From positions 1-17,044 of the forward strand of contig CAMBWM010000017.1 of NCBI GenBank assembly GCA_945871335.1: 17,044 nucleotides of DNA. The letters run 5' to 3'. The notes beneath the pieces are model-generated. The model made no database searches, was not told the DNA's origin, and saw nothing but the letters and a program-made list of their open reading frames with translations. The translations under genes and the position numbers were made by a program. Positions 16,134-17,044 of this stretch are shown in pieces (the first letter of the stretch is position 1; every line of letters begins with the position of its first letter). The stretch is from Polaromonas sp. YR568. GTDB taxonomy: Bacteria > Pseudomonadota > Gammaproteobacteria > Burkholderiales > Burkholderiaceae.

Positions 16134-16165
16134 TATTGCGAAGACCAGGGGCCGACTTCGCAATA
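16134..16165. promoter_or_regulatory. 10-bp inverted repeat in the lepA leader
   Basis: TATTGCGAAG (16134–16143) and CTTCGCAATA (16156–16165) are perfect reverse complements with a 12-nt spacer. It lies between the upstream terminator and the lepA ATG, ending 28 nt before the start codon. It could be an operator or an RNA hairpin in the leader. No T run follows it, so it is not an intrinsic terminator. Confidence 0.5.
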
Positions 16166-16170
16166 GACAT

Positions 16171-16201
16171 AAAAAAGGGCGCGTCGATTTGCGACGCGCC
16201 C
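16171..16201 (-). terminator. Strong intrinsic terminator upstream of lepA
   Basis: On the minus strand, GGGCGCGTCG (16201–16192), a 5-nt loop and CGACGCGCCC (16186–16177) form a perfect 10-bp GC-rich stem followed directly by six T residues (16176–16171). This is a textbook Rho-independent terminator pointing toward lepA. It must end a transcript starting upstream (mucD read-through or a separate short RNA), and it means lepA needs its own promoter downstream or depends on read-through. Confidence 0.85.
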
Positions 16202-16317
16202 TGAACCAACAATCTATGGCAACTGCGATAGTTGGAACTTCATTGTAGGCAAAAAGCCGGTGCTGCATAGCCTCGAAAAAGCTAAAACCGCGTCGTTGCA
16301 GACCAGCAACATGAAAC

Positions 16318-16384
16318 TTATACACAACTTATTCACAATTCCTTTTGCACAACTCTGAACAACTTGTGGGTGATCTGTGGATCA
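16318..16384. promoter_or_regulatory. Cluster of DnaA-box-like sites
   Basis: Three plus-strand 9-mers match the DnaA-box consensus TTWTNCACA exactly: TTATACACA (16318–16326), TTATTCACA (16329–16337) and TTTTGCACA (16343–16351). The first two start 11 bp apart, one helical turn. A fourth site on the other strand, TGATCCACA (16384–16376), differs at one position. An AT-rich tract follows beyond about 16420. DnaA binding is inferred from motif match only. Confidence 0.55.
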
Positions 16385-16581
16385 CGCACAAACTGCTTAA
16401 AACGTGGGCACAAGCGCCGCTCATAAACGATCTATATAGCAAAATAAACCGAAATTAGCAATCATTCTATCCAAATTCGTTGAAGCACTATTCGCAAGAT
16501 GAATAACCTGAATACAAGTTAGCGCCCACAGACAAAAGTAAAGAACCAGGGGAAATCAAAAATAAATTTTTTTTGGCCTGC

Positions 16582-16622
16582 AAAAAGGCCCGCAACCTTT
16601 GAAGCCCACAAGGCTTCAAAGG
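16582..16622 (-). terminator. Hairpin after mucD, probable terminator
   Basis: Eleven nt after the mucD stop, CCTTTGAAGCC (16622–16612) and GGCTTCAAAGG (16606–16596) form a perfect 11-bp stem with a 5-nt loop. The five-T run (16586–16582) comes only after nine intervening bases, so the terminator is not ideal. A second small GGCC/GGCC stem surrounds that T run and is followed by an A/T tract. Confidence 0.5.
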
Positions 16623-16633
16623 CTATGGCGTGC

Positions 16634-17044
16634 TCAGCGGCCGGGACGAATCAAGGCGTATTGAGCCAGCTCACCACGGCGGAACAGCACATTCACGGTC
16701 TTGGTTTTGTCTATTTTGGCCAGCGTCTGCTCAAAATCCTTGACGCTGAGCACCTCGGCATTGGCAATCGCCACGATCACGTCGCCCTCGCGCAAACCGG
16801 CACGGGCAGCAGCGCCTTCGACCGACTCGACGCGCACACCGCCGCGCAGCTTAAATTCCTTCTTTTGTGCGTCATTGAGCTCAGCCACCACCAGCCCAAT
16901 GGCCTGGGCCGGGCCCGCCACTGGAGGCTTGGCTTCGGGCACAGCGGCACGGCGCACCGGTTTTTCAGCTTCGATCTCAGCGATGGTCACCATCAGTTCG
17001 CGCGAAGTGCCACGGCGAAACACCGTGATGGGTGAACGCGTACC
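16634..17044 (-). CDS. mucD: MucD/DegQ-like periplasmic serine protease, C-terminal part (partial, 5' end outside window)
   Basis: The last 136 codons of a HtrA/Do-family protease; the frame stays open to the window edge. The visible part holds the end of PDZ domain 1 (VFRRGTSRELMVTIAEIE) and then PDZ domain 2. Domain 2 starts near AIGLVVAELNDAQ, contains EGAAARAGLREGDVIVAIANAEV with the typical GLREGDVI turn, and ends with a final beta strand (NVLFRRGELAQYALIRPGR). The protease domain and catalytic triad lie outside the window. The position directly upstream of lepA on the same strand fits the proteobacterial rpoE–mucA–mucB–mucD–lepA neighbourhood, so MucD is favoured over DegP or DegQ by context. 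Such proteins degrade misfolded envelope proteins. Confidence 0.88.
   Translation of the reverse strand, partial: GTRSPITVFRRGTSRELMVTIAEIEAEKPVRRAAVPEAKPPVAGPAQAIGLVVAELNDAQKKEFKLRGGVRVESVEGAAARAGLREGDVIVAIANAEVLSVKDFEQTLAKIDKTKTVNVLFRRGELAQYALIRPGR

Larger units (their letters stand above)
16107..16633. other. 527-bp gene-free regulatory stretch between mucD and lepA
   Basis: No plausible protein gene lies here; short open frames on the minus strand run through a strong terminator and lack family features. On the minus strand, from the mucD side, it holds: a hairpin after the mucD stop; an AT-rich tract (about 16420–16575); a cluster of DnaA-box matches (16318–16384); a -10-like TACAAT (16247–16242); an intrinsic terminator (16201–16171); and an inverted repeat in the lepA leader (16165–16134). 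I found no strong -35/-10 pair for lepA. Confidence 0.8.

Noticed and set aside
16119..16325. 68-codon minus-strand open frame in the mucD–lepA spacer
   Set aside because: It runs across the strong intrinsic terminator at 16171–16201 and has no recognisable family or ribosome-binding site.
16107..16633. tRNA or rRNA gene in the long spacer
   Set aside because: No cloverleaf, T-loop GTTCRA-type signature with matching stems, or rRNA-like sequence was seen on either strand.

Overview
The window reads as chromosome of a betaproteobacterium, most likely Comamonadaceae (Rhodoferax/Polaromonas/Variovorax type). This is an inference from the GC-rich coding style, the minus-strand order mucD–lepA–lepB–rnc–era–recO–pdxJ–acpS–nagZ, and a GC-rich hairpin-forming repeat between era and recO of a kind I recall from Comamonadaceae intergenic regions. 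No database was searched.

Region 1 (1–7034) is an accessory, apparently catabolic block. A minus-strand ABC importer of the taurine/sulfonate/nitrate type (binding protein, ATPase, permease cut by the window edge) diverges from a plus-strand GMC-family FAD oxidoreductase. The GMC gene runs tail-to-tail, with an 11-bp overlap, into a minus-strand protein with two AhpD/carboxymuconolactone-decarboxylase-like halves. That gene diverges, with almost no spacer, from a large plus-strand FMN/4Fe-4S/FAD oxidoreductase of the trimethylamine dehydrogenase/2,4-dienoyl-CoA reductase family. The simplest reading is uptake of a small organic compound followed by its oxidation or reduction. The substrate cannot be read from the sequence, and no regulator gene is visible.

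Region 2 (7035–8179) holds one plus-strand gene for a YdjM-like membrane protein with metal-binding-type His/Asp motifs. It ends 8 bp from the convergent nagZ.

Region 3 (8188–16106, minus strand) is a compact housekeeping series: lepA (EF4), lepB (signal peptidase I), rnc (RNase III), era (ribosome-assembly GTPase), recO (recombination mediator), pdxJ (vitamin B6), acpS (holo-ACP synthase) and nagZ (peptidoglycan recycling). Most junctions are short or overlapping, which suggests co-transcription. The exception is era–recO, where two 81-bp copies of a three-hairpin repeat are inserted in tandem.

Region 4 (16107–17044) holds a 527-bp gene-free stretch and then the 3' end of a MucD/DegQ-like periplasmic protease. 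The gene-free stretch is the most unusual non-coding DNA here. It carries three sequences matching the DnaA-box consensus TTWTNCACA within 34 bp plus a fourth near-match, an adjoining AT-rich tract, a near-perfect intrinsic terminator facing lepA, and a second inverted repeat in the lepA leader.
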